Under the pieces are notes generated by a model. It was not told where the DNA came from, ran no database searches, and was given only the letters and a program-made list of their open reading frames with translations. 64,000 bases of DNA, from positions 446,854-510,853 of the forward strand of contig NC_080732.1 of the NCBI RefSeq assembly GCF_019097595.1, read 5' to 3'. The translations under genes and the position numbers were made by a program. The stretch comes from Hemibagrus wyckioides (taxonomy: Eukaryota > Chordata > Actinopteri > Siluriformes > Bagridae). Shown here one piece after another: positions 1 to 12,259 of the stretch (position 1 is the first letter of the stretch; every line of letters begins with the position of its first letter).

Positions 1-249
1 TGGAGATGTTTCGGAGGACAACATGTCCCTGTGGTAAGCTGTAAATATTTCAACACTGAAGTAAACAGTGAGCTGGAGTGGTGTTAGGAGAGCTGTGGGC
101 TCGAGCAGGCGTTTCCCCTCTCCGGAGGAAGCTGTAGGACACTGACGGTTCGGTCAGGGTCGCCTGGCTTTCCTCAACGAGTCTGCACAAACAGCAGGAA
201 CCACGGCAACAGGGCAGAGAAACAGAGCGCGAGTAGGAGGGGAGTGGGC

Positions 250-277
<28 letters not shown>
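250..277. repeat. (GA)n microsatellite
   Basis: Uninterrupted GA dinucleotides. Confidence 0.9.
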
Positions 278-280
<3 letters not shown>

Positions 281-1627
281 AAAAGAGACAGTGAAAAAAA
301 GAGGAAAGAGCTGGAGACACATACAGAGTGAGAGAGAGAGAGAGAGACGAGGATGGTCACATATGTCTCCAGCCTGCTGCTTTCCCCACCACGGCCCCTG
401 CATTCAGCCTCACTTCCAGCCAATAGAAACACAGACCCCCAGCCCCGGCCTCCTTCACAGCCAATCAGCTTTCAAAACTCCCAGTCGATTCCAGACTCAT
501 TATATAACACTTATCCGGAGACTAAACAACACTGTCAGGCGACTGGAGTTCTGGGAAAAGCAGCCTCGGCTCTGCGAAGACACAGCGCTGTAATGAAAGT
601 AGACAGACTCTGTGAGACAGACATAACACGTGTTACAGACATAACAGACGAAAGACACACAAAAGACACGGCAGTCGTCCGAGAGACGAGTGAAGCAGAT
701 TCTTCTTACAGTTGCACTTAAATCTCAGAGTTAAATCTCAGTGTAACAAACGATAAAGAGCAGACCACTGACCTTTGGACTTGGCCGGCTGCCGCGGCGT
801 AGAAGGAACGGCCGAGCGGGCTTATTTCTGTCTGAGGCGTTATTAATGTTGTGATAGATAAGAAACACTATCGGCTCTGTTTGTCTGTTTCTGAAAGATA
901 ACGCTGTCGCAACTGTAATCGGGTTCTGTCCTGTTAGACACAACAAGGCAGTAAATATTTTTTAAAAAAGCTTTAAAAAATGTTCAGAAACGTTCACAGC
1001 TGGACCGTGACTGGTCAGAAAGTGTTGTTTGGTTTTCTGGAGTGCAGGTGTCCAGTTTGTTTGTGTAGTAACAGCTCATTCGCAGGGACTGAGGAAGTCT
1101 CCATGGTCAGAATGGTCATTACAGCACTTTTACATTTCTGCAATCATAAACTTCCAGAACCAGCTGAAGAAGTAAGACTGGTATGAAGAAATTCTGTGGA
1201 AGCCATTTTAAGAATGAAACAAACCAGTCAGACCAGATGTCCAGTCAGATTTTTGTAGATCTTTTTATAACGGATGAATTAAATAGGAATCAGTTGTTAG
1301 ATGTTAATTATCGGGTTTATTATCCGAGCGTGACTTCAGTGTTGGTGCAATAATGATGACGTCTGGATTTTAAAAAAAAATTTGTTACTTTTTTATCCGT
1401 CTCGACATTTTAGACAGGGTTAAATCAGATAACCCAAACCGAGAAACAGATCTTTCATTAACGTCCGTGTGAGTCGGCTTTGGGTTCCTGATAAACGTCT
1501 GACCCGTGAGCAGGTCTGAGGTCAGTGATAAACCCCCGGCGTGGTTTTTAATGCTTGCTGAATGACTGGACTGCTTGCGTCAGATGTTGTCTGGAGCCTG
1601 CATGCCGCCAAGGGCCACGTGATGCGT

Positions 1628-1628
<1 letters not shown>

Positions 1629-1659
<31 letters not shown>
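1629..1659. repeat. (CA)n microsatellite
   Basis: Uninterrupted CA dinucleotides. Confidence 0.9.
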
Positions 1660-1663
<4 letters not shown>

Positions 1664-1979
1664 GAGCCAGACACGGGCAGGTTCATGCAGAGTCGTCTGG
1701 AGCTCTCATGCATGACTTCATGTCAGACCTGTTACGGCTGTGAGATATAAAAAGTAAATGGTCCTGTTTGTCTGTGAATGATAATCATCTGATTATCTGT
1801 GAGATCAGACAGACAGATAAAAACATCTTAAGGGCAAAACGTCAGCTGTTTTCATTCAGAGGAATTTTTCGTTTTAGGATCCGTCTCTGTGTGTGTGTGT
1901 GTGTATTTGTGTGGGAAAAAGAAATGATTATTGTGTAAGACATGTCTCAAGTTAAACAGCAGGACCACCAGGAAGCTAG

Positions 1980-2168
1980 ACAGACAGAGAGAGACAGAGA
2001 GGAAAAAAAGAGAAAATGAGAGGGTGAAAAAGAGAGACAAAAATAGACCAAGAAAAGAGTGAGACAAACAGCAAGATTGAGACAGAGATAGAAAAGAAGA
2101 GAGAAAAAAAGATAAACGGAAGACAGAAAGACAGTGAGATCGAGAGAGAGATAGACAAAAATAGACAC

Positions 2169-2212
<44 letters not shown>

Positions 2213-2450
2213 TAAGGGAGAAAAGGAATGTAAGACAAAGAGAGAACTAGACAGAGAGACGGCAACACAGTGAGAGAGACAGAGAGTGAGACAGCAGGGC
2301 CTCCTGGAACTTCAGTTGTCCAGAGAGAAAAATGATAGAGAAAGTGACAGAGAGAGAGAGCAAGACACAGAGTGAGACAGCAAGACACAGAGTGAGACAG
2401 CAAGACACAGAGTGAGACAGCAAGACACAGAGTGAGACAGCAGGGCCTCC
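1980..2450. repeat. Long purine-rich (GA) tract
   Basis: Strongly strand-asymmetric purine run with a pure GA core near 2175-2209. It lies just upstream of a skil exon, and open frames across it are artefacts of the repeat. Confidence 0.85.
2361..2440. repeat. 20-bp minisatellite, four perfect copies
   Basis: The unit caagacacagagtgagacag occurs four times in a row without mismatch (2361, 2381, 2401, 2421). A flanking segment, cagggcctcctggaac, occurs at 2297 and again at 2441, so a larger segment was duplicated around it. Confidence 0.95.
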
Positions 2451-2549
2451 TGGAACTCAGTGGCCCATAAAGAAGCATACAGAGTAAGTGAGTAAGTGTT
2501 AATCCATACTGATATACAATCTCTCTCTCTCTCTCCCTCTCTCCTGTAG

Positions 2550-2848
2550 GAGACTGCCCGAGTGGAGGTGGGGTTAAATCTGTGTTCTGGGAAAGAGAAA
2601 GTGTGTGAGAATGGTTCAGAGGGAAAGGTAAAACACTCAGTCTCTTGGAATCAACCTTTTCACTTCATTTCCTGTCACACACAAAGCCACACCCACACTC
2701 CTTTATGTCTGTCTTTCTCACACAGGTGGCAGCGGGGGCAGCGTTCCCAGCATATGTGTTTGACCCGTGTGTCCTCACCAACCTGAAGGAGGATCCCAGA
2801 CACCTTGACTTCATGTGGCAAAGGTACACTATCAACACATTCAGTCTG

Positions 2849-2884
<36 letters not shown>

Positions 2885-2982
2885 CATTCACACACTCTCA
2901 CCTTCTCTGTTTCACTCAAACTCTCACACACTGTCTCTCTCTCTGTCTCTTTCTCTCTCTTTTTTCTCATTCACACACTCTC

Positions 2983-3024
<42 letters not shown>

Positions 3025-3973
3025 ACATCCACTCAATTTATTCATGTACACACTTGCACATGGTGTGTGTTTGGGTTGAAAGTGTACAGGGTGTGTGTGA
3101 GGGGTCTTGAGTTTTTTTTTTATCATACAGTATATGTCATATTATAATGTAAATAAATTATAGTTTATAAATAAAAAAAGTAGAGAAGTCTCGTGTTTGT
3201 CCCGTGTGTGTATGTGTGTGTGTGTGAGGTGTTTAATACGCCCTGTTCTTCTTCCAGCTGGTATCTTTACATGCACGATAAGCTGACCGTCTCTGGCACG
3301 GCCCTGGACTCTGCACGAGCTGCTGATAAAGATGACGACACGCTGAGATCAGAGACGCTTAAGCCTGTGAGAAAGGCGCCTGAGGAAACGGAGGAAGGTG
3401 AGCGTAAAGCATCCGCAGGTATGACCCCTCCTCGGTGTCTGAGAGCAAAGCGTCATGACCGTGTGAGCAACACGACTTATTCTTCAAACACCGCTGTGCT
3501 CTGATTCCACAGGGGGCAAAAAAACAAGTCGCCTGGTGAGCCAATCGCAGCGCAGCGATCCAGACGAGCGGCCCAGGGTTTCCATAGAAACGCCGGCATG
3601 TGAGAAGGCTTCGGAGGAGAACAAGGACAGCATGGTGGTGGAGGTGCTTCAGATGTACAATGCTCAGCAGGAAAAGCTGCAGTCCACGCTACGCAAGCAG
3701 CAGCAGCTTGAAAAGGTTCTTACTCTTCATCTGTGTCACGTGTCTTGAGTCCCACAGGGGGATAAAAATTAGGGCTGATACCATTTCTTTCCACAGAAGA
3801 TTAGAAATTAGATTATACCAGAGAATATATGTATTAAAATAGACAACACAAAATATAAACACACACACACCTGGGTGATAAAGAATGGGTGGGAATGGGT
3901 TGTCGTTAAATATAAATATTTTTTTAATCTGTAATTAAATAAACAGCAAATAAGGGGTTAAATCTGCACTGCA

Positions 3974-4020
<47 letters not shown>

Positions 4021-5049
4021 ACTACCATGCTAACACACACCTCCTCTCGGCCATAATGCACCAAAGTTTGTCCTGACCTTCTCCTCTGCTTCTGGTCCTC
4101 GGGGATAAGGAGCTGCAGGCTCTGCGCAAGGCTGATGCAGACGAGCTGGGGGAGGTGCAGACGCAGCTGCAGACGGAGCATGCTCAGAAGAAGGAGGTGG
4201 AGCAGGAGGAGCAGAAGAGGCTTCAGTGCAGTGTGGAGCAGCAGCAGCAGAGCTGTAGGTGCCGAGAACAGCAGGAGAACCGTTACGCTGCACAGGTAGA
4301 ACATGAGCACATGACCACACGCTACTCATTTAACCAATTAACCATCCTGAACAGATTAATAAAAAAAACGGAGCTGTAAAAAAAAAAAAAGGAGCTGAAG
4401 ATACCTCGCTCTGTGAATATGAGCTGTTGCTATAGAAACGGTAACCTATTAAAACAAGCATTAATATAAAGAGCTGCTGTTCCAGAGAAAAAATCAATAC
4501 CTTCTGACCAATCACAGTCCAGAGCGCAGCAGCTGAGTCTGGTTTAAGGCAAACTGGACAAACACAGACGCCATTATTTTAAAAGTAGCTTTATGATGAT
4601 GATGTTTCACATACAGGATAATTTTCACGTATAAACCCTTTAAAAACCTTTAATTCCAAAATTAAAGCCTTCAGCAGCACCCAAGGAACATTACTACCCC
4701 CGTTCCCCCACCCACAGCTACCTTCCCCCCCACACTCCTGCCCCTGACACGCACACTGATGCCCCCTGCTGGTGTATTTCTCTCATTACCAGGAGATTAT
4801 TATTAGTAAGTGTTCTGACTTCATCTTTCTTTGTGGTAGTTGTTGGAGCTGCGCCAGAGGCTGGACCGTGCTGAGGAGGACCGCGAGGAGCTGCAGGAGG
4901 AGCTGAGGCGTGAGCGAGAGGCTCGGGAGAAGCTGGAGAGGATCATCTCAGAGCTCAGACAGCAGATGAAGGAGTCGGTTCCTCCGTCTGCACTGGACAG
5001 CCCGCTCTCCAACTCGTCCGGCGATGTTCTGATGTCCCCTGCACCGTAA
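2550..5049 (+). CDS. skil: SKI-like proto-oncogene SnoN, C-terminal exons (partial)
   Basis: SnoN is a nuclear corepressor that binds SMAD complexes and dampens TGF-beta signalling. Six exons are visible: 2550-2627, 2726-2823, 3258-3397, 3513-3715, 4110-4295 and 4840-5049 (stop), all with GT-AG borders and compatible phases. The peptide WYLYMHDKL matches the YYLYMCDK segment of human SKIL. The last three exons encode the family's C-terminal coiled coil, including LAELRQRLD-like (here [12 protein letters not shown]) and EREAREKLE motifs. The Ski/Sno DHD and SAND domains must lie left of the window, so the gene is partial. Paralog (skila or skilb) is not resolved. An AATAAA at 5439-5444 is a plausible polyadenylation signal. 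Position beside lrrc31/lrrc34/mynn agrees with human 3q26.2. Confidence 0.88.
2851..3017. repeat. (TC)n tracts in skil intron
   Basis: Two TC microsatellites (about 2851-2881 and 2983-3017) inside the skil intron between exons ending 2823 and starting 3258. Confidence 0.9.
3976..4019. repeat. (GT)n microsatellite
   Basis: Uninterrupted GT run in a skil intron. Confidence 0.95.
4415..4545. repeat. Dispersed fish repeat fragment (family A)
   Basis: Contains the recurring segments 'gagctgttgctatagaaacg', 'cattaatataaag' and 'gagctgctgtt', also present near 47030-47120. It lies in the last skil intron. Confidence 0.6.
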
Positions 5050-5276
5050 CTCCGCTTTTCCTTCATTTCATATAACCTTTAGTTTTTTCCCACGGACAAT
5101 GTTACGTTTTCATCTGCGCACTTCATTATTTCATCTGGACAAATGAAAACAAAACCAAACAAACAAACATATAAATATATATATATATCTCCTTTTTGTG
5201 ATAAAGAGCATTACCTGCTTTTTTATGTCACTTTTTTTTGAGTATGCAAATTTTCATGCATGTGTATGAACCCTGA

Positions 5277-5311
<35 letters not shown>

Positions 5312-5332
5312 TGTGTGTGTATGTGTGTGTGA
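5277..5332. repeat. (GT)n microsatellite in skil 3' UTR
   Basis: Interrupted GT run downstream of the skil stop. Confidence 0.9.
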
Positions 5333-5438
5333 ATCTCACGGTTTAATTCTCAGCGTTGATTATCCCGTGCGCTGACTACTGTTAGAAAAAAAAAGATTTC
5401 ATTTTTTTAAAAAGTTGTAACGTGCTAATGTTTATTAA

Positions 5439-5444
5439 AATAAA
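5439..5444 (+). terminator. Polyadenylation signal of skil
   Basis: AATAAA about 390 nt after the skil stop codon, in AT-rich 3' UTR-like sequence. Confidence 0.5.
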
Positions 5445-5859
5445 GTATTTATTACATTGTTTTATTGCTAGATGTTATTGTGAGCAAACCTTTATTAAGA
5501 AAAAAAAATGACATGCTTATAGGTATAGGTACGCTAACGTTTAATTTCATCATGTTATCAGATCTTTTGTGCCATTTTTCACATTTAAAATTTTCCTGGG
5601 AATTTAACTCCAGTCTGACATTCCACATCCCGAGCCCACATCCCGAGCCCACGTCCCGAGCGCTAGCTCCTTCTCTTTACATCAACTTTTACATTTTTAT
5701 CATTGCACCTCCTCCTGTAAGCCATGGATGCACAGTCTGAATGTAAGATATCGTATGTATGCATGTGTGCTGAAATATATCTGGATTATATTCACTGAGT
5801 TTACACCATCCTATACGATTTTAACAATAATTCTGTATAGAAATGTTTTGTAAAATGGT

Positions 5860-5897
<38 letters not shown>

Positions 5898-7244
5898 TCT
5901 CTCACTCTCTCTCTCGCTCTCTATAACTTTCTGTTTTGATATTTTTAACAAATTTCTGAAGTTGAAAACATTAAAGATATAAAAAATGGTTCTTTATTAT
6001 TGTCAGATGACAGGAAGCGATATTAATGCCTGTGTGTTATCAGTTTAGATGAACAGGGTTTAATCTACAGAGATAAATATCTGAATAAAGAGGCGGGGCG
6101 GCGAGAGCGAGGGGCGGGGCGGACGTCCTTCTGCTCTCGGACCCGCGACTCGACACGACAATCAGACGGAATGGTGAATTCCCGGAAGAGAAAGACTTAA
6201 TGACTGAGCTGATGACGTTGTTCCTACCTCAGATGAAAGGTGTATAAGCTGTGTGTGTATCTGTGTGTGTTCATGCAGTGTGTGGACTGATGATGGAGCT
6301 CTGAAATTACCTCTGTGCTGTTTCTATGCTGCTTTACAAGCGAAGTGTTACGGGCTTTTTCACGTGGCCTCACGCTGACTGGTGCATGTGGAATATAAAG
6401 AGATTTCTTTCCCTGCAGAGTATTTCTTCATTTCTTCTCTCTTTTTTTCATTTCTTTACTGTCATGTGTGCGGATGTTTTTCTTTGTGTCACTCTCACAC
6501 ACGAGAATCCATTAGATTATAATTTATCCTGGAGATTAACAATAAAAAAAAACAACAACTCTAAGTGATTTATTATTCCAGAGCATTAATAATCTACACC
6601 TCTAACCTTCTGTATGTTTTCTACACCGCTTTGTTATACAGTAGTGTATATTTTAGATTATTTATTAACCTATAAAAAATATAAAACATTATACACAATA
6701 AAATATAATTAAATAAAAAAAATACAGAGCATTTTTGTTTTAATTGTGTCCTTTGTTTATTTAATAAATGAGAATTTACTGTATTTATTCTTCACCGTTT
6801 AGCTCTCTGTTTATTTACTGGTTTATTTTTTTATACATAATATTGTGCAAAAGTAATGGCACCCGCAAAGACGTGTTTAGAAATAAATATTTATAAAAAA
6901 AATTAATGAACGCAGTTTAAAAAAAAAACACAGCAGTGAAGTGTAAAAGACTCCACAACCTCACGTGCATTTTGCAGAAAAAAGGTATTTAATCATACAC
7001 AGGGATTTATATAGAAACTTTTTTAGTCATCAAAGTGTTTCTTAATAAGCACTAATTATTAATCATTATCATTAATGCATAAATGTGTTACAGAATGAGT
7101 TTTAGTGTAATATCCGATGTATACAGTTTGTAGAAAATCCCCGAGGAAAAGTGTATTGTTGTAAAGATGTTCACCTGAGCGCGTGACGCGCGTGTGGTGT
7201 TGTGATCACGTGACCCCGTGAGTTTTCCCCTCGCTCTCTCTCTC

Positions 7245-7293
<49 letters not shown>

Positions 7294-7357
7294 TCCGGAA
7301 GCAGCAGAAGCTCCAGCACTCTGATCATCTGATCATCTGCTCCTCAGCGCGCTGTAC

Positions 7358-7398
<41 letters not shown>

Positions 7399-7658
7399 TA
7401 CTGTGAGTTCACACAAAAATAATGCTTTTATCTGTAATACAGCGCACAGGTCACGCGCCAGTGCTCACGGATATCCGGTTCAGAGATTAGATTAAAAGAT
7501 TAAAAGATAAATGTTCAAGTCGGTTTGCGGTAAAAGTCGGATTGTATTTGGGGCAAAGTCTTATTTTAGCACATTAAACTGTATAAATGATGTGTTTGTA
7601 ATACTTAGTTCTAATCTTTACTTTTTCACAGTTTTATCACAGAGGACTTTCACAGATC
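5445..7658. other. skil-lrrc31 intergenic region
   Basis: No coding exon is supported. It holds TC tracts (about 5862-5923 and 7231-7290), a CA tract (7362-7396), a GC-box cluster near 6090-6125, and a 'gcaaaagtaatggcaccc' dispersed-repeat motif near 6846. The sequence around 7290-7300 (cacttccggaagc) is a palindromic ETS-type motif and may belong to the lrrc31 promoter. Confidence 0.5.
6088..6125 (+). promoter_or_regulatory. GC-box cluster, candidate CpG promoter
   Basis: Two ggggcgg-type Sp1 motifs (aggcggggcgg, ggggcggggcgg) in an otherwise AT-rich spacer, followed by CpG-rich sequence. It could drive a 5' noncoding exon of lrrc31 1.5 kb downstream; a weak donor-like site follows near 6240. 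Inference only. Confidence 0.35.
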
Positions 7659-10600
7659 ATGGACTCAGGTAAACTTTACCTTTTAAAATTCTCTCTTCAG
7701 TCTGATGGTCACTGAAACAGATAAGTGTTTACTGTAAAAACAAACAAAAACAAAGCAGCAAAAGAAAAAAAAAACATTTACTGTAAAAACAGAAAAGTAT
7801 TTAATGTACAAAAAAACCTTTATTGCAAAAAGAAAGGAAAAAAGAAATGTCCTGTAAGAAAAAAGAATGGTAAGAATTTGCACTGCATCTTGTCTGTAGT
7901 CATTAAAAAGAAGCTCGTTAGCAGGAAGTGTTTGTGTCTCAGCTGAGCAGCAGAAAGGACGCGAGACATCTCACAGAAGATCTCCGCTGGATCTGATCAT
8001 CAATCCGTTCCGCAGGAAATCCTCCTTCACCGAGAGGAAGAAGGCGTCCGTGGGTCGTCTGTTCCGTCCGTCTGAGAGCAGTGACAGGAAGAGTGCAGGG
8101 ATTCCCGAGGTCAGAGAGACGGAGAGCGGCAAGGAGAAGGACGGCGTGAAACCCGGGGCCGGTAAAAACATCAGGGTTTATGTAGATAACATGAGTGCAG
8201 TCAGTGGAGTCGAGATGAACGTGTCTCTGATTTTAAAATCTATTTAATAATCTTTATCCTCAGAGAGCGGCGATGATGCCGAGATCTCCTCCGTGGTGGG
8301 ATGGGGTCGCGTCACGCGGTTCGTCCAGAAGCTCGGCAAAACTCCAGACAGCCAGAGCCTCGGTCTGAGCCACTGCGACCTGACCGCCACAGACGTGGTG
8401 GAGCTGGGTGAGTGATCAGACTGAGCCTCCACACTGCTGTTTCCCGTCTCTTCCTCATGCCATCACTGAAAGGTTCGTTCCTCCAACAGGAACCCTGCTG
8501 CCGTTCCTCACCCAGCTGGAGGTCCTGGATCTCTCCTGGAACGATCTGCTCGGTTCTTCTCTGAAAGCTCTGACCGTCCACATGCAGCACGTCAGCAAGC
8601 TGAAGGTTCTGAAACTGAGCGGCTGCAGGCTCGTGGCCGAAGACCTCCGAGATCTGGGTGAGAAAAGCTCTGAGAGCGGCATCTGATCAGGCTTCTGCCT
8701 CCAAAAGAGTTTCTCTGGAAATGTTCAGAGGAGACTTTACACAGGAAACACGCTGGTCATGAAAATCCAGCTGGGAAAGATGAATATATCCTGCAAGTTT
8801 GTGTAAAATTTCTGTAAAAAGTCATGAGCCGTATATCGATGACCCAAAAGAAAACCACTGTAATTTCAGTTAGGACAAAAGTAATGGCACCCTATAAAAC
8901 ACAGAAGTTGTGCTGCAGTACCTGAGCTGCCCTTAGGAGGCGCTCTTTCACCTTCTAGTCACCATTTCTTTCTTTTTCTGTGGGTGTGGCTAAATGTACA
9001 CAAGCTTGTCCACGAGGATGTCCAGTAGTTTAAATCTGATTGGTGTTTATCAGCTTATGCATATGAGCTGAAGGAAAATCAGCTAAACTTTTGTAAACCT
9101 GGAGGGAATTTTTAGCTCGAGTTGGATATAAAAAATTACACACAACTTTACATAAAAGAATAATGATTGTCATGACAGATGAGGAACTGCTACGTTTTCA
9201 CATGTATAAGAATCTCAGACAGGATGGGAATGTGGGATTTAGGAACGTTTGGAAAATATTGGAGACTTAAATGATTGGTTGTTGCTACACGTCACATTTA
9301 TGAGAAATTTTTCAGGAGAGACTCTGGATCGTGTTCCTTTGTTGGAAATGTTGGATTTGTCCTGGAACGCTGGGATCGGAGGAGGAAATCTTCATCTACT
9401 CGCCGAACACCTCCACTTTACCGGCTCTCTGAGGGAGCTTCATCTGCTCGACTGCCAGCTTTCAGAGACGGACAGTGTGGCACTGGGTGAGAACCTGCCC
9501 CGGTCCTCCACCACGGCGCCGGACCTCCAGCTGCATGACCTTTACCCATGTTTGATATTTTTCAGCTGAGGCGCTTTTACTCTTGCCGTGTCTGGAGGTT
9601 TTGGATTTGTCTAATAACAAGCTGCTGGTGAGTGCCTTGGAGAACATCGGCTCTTCTCTGAGCTCCACTCCACAGCTGAAGACTCTGAAGATGAGCAGGT
9701 GTGGACTGAATCAGGAAAGCCTCTCTATCCTCGGTAGGTCTGGGTTTGTTCTGAATTTCTGGAACCAGGAAACGTTTACAGCCGTACGAGACGATGACGC
9801 GGGTCCAAGCACTACTTTGCAGTCTGTTGAACCACCTAAAACTTTATCACCACCAAAAACTAGAAAAGGGTTTCATTTCATTAACATGTTAACAATTGTT
9901 TTTCTGAACAAGATCAAAGCTTCTCTGTCCCTCAGGAGGTAAATGTCTTGTTCGATTTCACTCAGTTTAAAACAGCATGTAAGTAAACAAGCCAAAAAAA
10001 AACCCCCAGAGCAGTCTGACTGACCGCAGTGAGGTGCTGGTGGAGCAACAAGTGCTTGGACCCCTGCATTCGCTGCAGATGTTGTATTTAAATTTCTTTC
10101 TTGTTTTATTAGGTTTTTTTAAAAACCTAAATTATATTTAGAATTATAATTGTTTTACATTTCCTTTATCAGTTGTAGTGTATGTGGTAACTGACCAGCT
10201 CTGTTCATCACAACAGGAGAGAAGATGAAGTTCCTGGTGGGTTTGGAGCACCTGGACGTCTCGTGTAATAAAGAGTGTGGAGGTGGATTCGGCACCATGG
10301 CGTCCAGTTTGTCTTTCCTCACACATCTGAGATGTTTGGACCTGCACATGTGCTGTCTGACGGAGGAGGACGCTCGGACGCTGGGTGAGAAAACAGGGCG
10401 AGTTTGTATACTCAGCACAGAGTAATAAACACTGTGTAACATGATGTGATGAAGCAGAGGAACTCCTCAGAGTTTTATTCCTCTTATACCACAGCAGTTT
10501 TTTTTAGCAATTACAATATTTTATTAGTTAAAGAACTGTTTATGGCGCCGACACTGGAGACTCCTTCCCTGTATGTTCAGTAAACGTTTCCTTACGAGAG

Positions 10601-12259
10601 ATTAATGTAAACCTGTGATGTTTAGCAGCTCTACTGTCCCAGCTGCTATTATAGAGAATAAATCAACATCTGGTGTCCAGTCACAATCCAGAACTCAGTA
10701 TTAAGTAGTCTTATGTCTTATTTTTCAGTCCAGGTTATTCCTGCTCTCAGTGAACTCTCTGAACTTGATCTGTCTTGTAACAAAAGTATTGGCACCGTGC
10801 TCCGGTATCTCTTCCCTGTCCTTCCCCTCTACAAGCTGAAGACACTTCACCTGAGCGGCTGCAGTCTGAGTCCTGAGGCCTGTCCGGCTTTAGGTAGGAG
10901 AATCGTCCAGCTCAGTTTTATTACACTACACAAGAGTGTTGAGGTTAGAATCAAAATATTACAGTGTTGTAATGTTTAGACCTTAAACTGACCGTACGGT
11001 AAAACTGCAACAATAACCGTGTGTGTGTGTTAGCTGCCATCATGCCGTCACTCTCACAGCTGCAGAGTCTCAGTGTGTCGTGGAATAAAAGTGTTGGTGG
11101 AAGTCTGCAGCAGTTTGTGGAGCATCTCCAGGTGGACTGTAAACTGGAGGAACTGAAGCTGAGTAGCTGTGACCTGAACACTGAAGACCTGCTGCACTTA
11201 CGTACGTGTGTTAGGGTGTGTTTAACACCGGGGTTAATATACAGCTTCATAAAATCTACTCAAAATGGCTGCTTTGTGTAACCAGCATGTGATAGTCCAT
11301 GGCTCTGTGTGTGTGTGTTGGGTGTGTGTGTGTTTTGGGTGTGTGCAGAACACTGTGAAAAGTAGGAGGCTGGACAGTGTGACACAATACGTAGCTATGT
11401 AGGATATTCAGATATTTTGTGAACATTCTGACAGTATTTTCATTATTTTTAATAATTTCCATCGATTACAGTTTAAAAACTGGAACGTTCCTGGTCAGTG
11501 AGGTGGAACATGTGAAGTAGCCTGTAGTGGAGCTTCAATATTGAACTCCAAAAGCTCATTAAAAATAGAAGCGGTCATTAACATCTGCTCATCTACCTTA
11601 AATAATAAATAATGTCTGGGTGTCTTTTATAGTACAGTAATGAATTGAGTTCCCTGTTTCACCCTGAAGGAAATGATTTTCCTCTAACAGCACATCCCTG
11701 AGTGTTTTATTTCTCTTACACCACAGCAGTTCACCAACAATCACAATTTTTGACCCAATCATTTCTAGTTAAATTTTTAATTGTGTGGAACATTGGTGAA
11801 ACTTTATAGCAGCTATAAACAGTCGTTCTTCACCAGCTTTTCTGTAGGATTATATAGGTTTGCAGTTTGTGCTACGCATGTTCAGTGTTTGTTGATCTTC
11901 ATGTGTGTGTTACAGAATCAGCATGTAAACGTGGAGCTTTGTCGAATCTGAAGCTTTTAGACATTTCGTATAACGGCCATGTGGGAGACGCTGGCTGGGT
12001 CTCACTCTTCAGAGAAGCAGGAGCGCTGAAACACCTGCAGGAGCTGGACATCAGCCTGCGTCCTGGCGCCTGCATGTCTGCGTCTGTGTGGATTTCGGCT
12101 ATGATGGACGCTCTTCCTCAGCTGTCGTCGCTCCGGCGTGTGTCTATACGGCGCTGGACTCTCGGCTCCGAGGAGAGACACAAACTGGAGAAGAGCCTGA
12201 AGAAGAGGAACACCGTGCTGGAGAGTGATAACATGAACACGCAGAACGTTGCAGGTTAA
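7659..12259 (+). CDS. lrrc31: Leucine-rich repeat-containing protein 31
   Basis: Ten coding exons: 7659-7668, 7943-8161, 8264-8407, 8490-8657, 9316-9486, 9566-9733, 10217-10384, 10729-10893, 11034-11201 and 11916-12259 (stop), giving 574 residues; human LRRC31 is about 550. A basic, Ser-rich N-terminus of about 75 residues precedes a ribonuclease-inhibitor-type LRR array. Hallmarks match human LRRC31: LDLSWN, LDLSCNK, SWNKSVGG, DAGWVSLF and ELDISLRP. Exons 3 to 9 are all phase 1-1 and 144-171 nt long, so one exon corresponds to about two LRRs. The human protein is linked to epithelial barrier function. No signal peptide or membrane segment is seen. The start is the only ATG that splices in frame to exon 2. 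Confidence 0.92.
8874..8905. repeat. Dispersed 'TGGCACCC' repeat fragment
   Basis: Contains 'aaaagtaatggcaccc', the same motif as near 6850 and related to elements at 43546 and 54302. Confidence 0.4.
10465..10700. repeat. Dispersed fish repeat fragment (family A)
   Basis: Carries 'ttattcctcttataccacag', 'acactggagactccttccct' and 'gagaataaatcaacatctgg' blocks found again near 26930, 46950 and 47100. It is in an lrrc31 intron. Confidence 0.6.
11690..11850. repeat. Dispersed fish repeat fragment (family A)
   Basis: Shares 'cttacaccacagcagtt', 'caacaatcacaattttt' and 'gcagctataaacagtcgtt' blocks with other copies in the window. Confidence 0.6.

Larger units (their letters stand above)
1..2549. 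other. Intron/upstream sequence of skil, low-complexity rich
   Basis: I see no convincing coding exon here. The stretch probably lies in the intron preceding the first recognisable skil exon. It holds GA microsatellites, a CA tract and a purine-rich block from about 1980 to 2450. A donor-like site (gtg|gtaagc) ends near base 33 and could close an upstream exon, but the phase-compatible peptide before it does not resemble the SnoN SAND or linker region. Open frames here are low-complexity Ser/Leu or Glu/Arg translations of the repeats. Confidence 0.5.

Noticed and set aside
1..33. Possible 3' end of a skil exon before a gtaagc donor
   Set aside because: The only phase compatible with the next exon gives a peptide with no resemblance to the SnoN SAND or linker region, and only 33 bases are visible.
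480..520. TATA-like attatataa as a promoter
   Set aside because: No exon or CpG context follows; AT-rich intronic sequence gives such matches often.
2361..2440. CRISPR-like array of 20-bp units
   Set aside because: Units are directly adjacent with no spacers, and this is a vertebrate genome; it is a minisatellite.
1852..2478. Long minus-strand open frame of about 208 codons
   Set aside because: Pure translation of a GA/TC tract (Ser/Leu/Cys only); no domain and no splice context.
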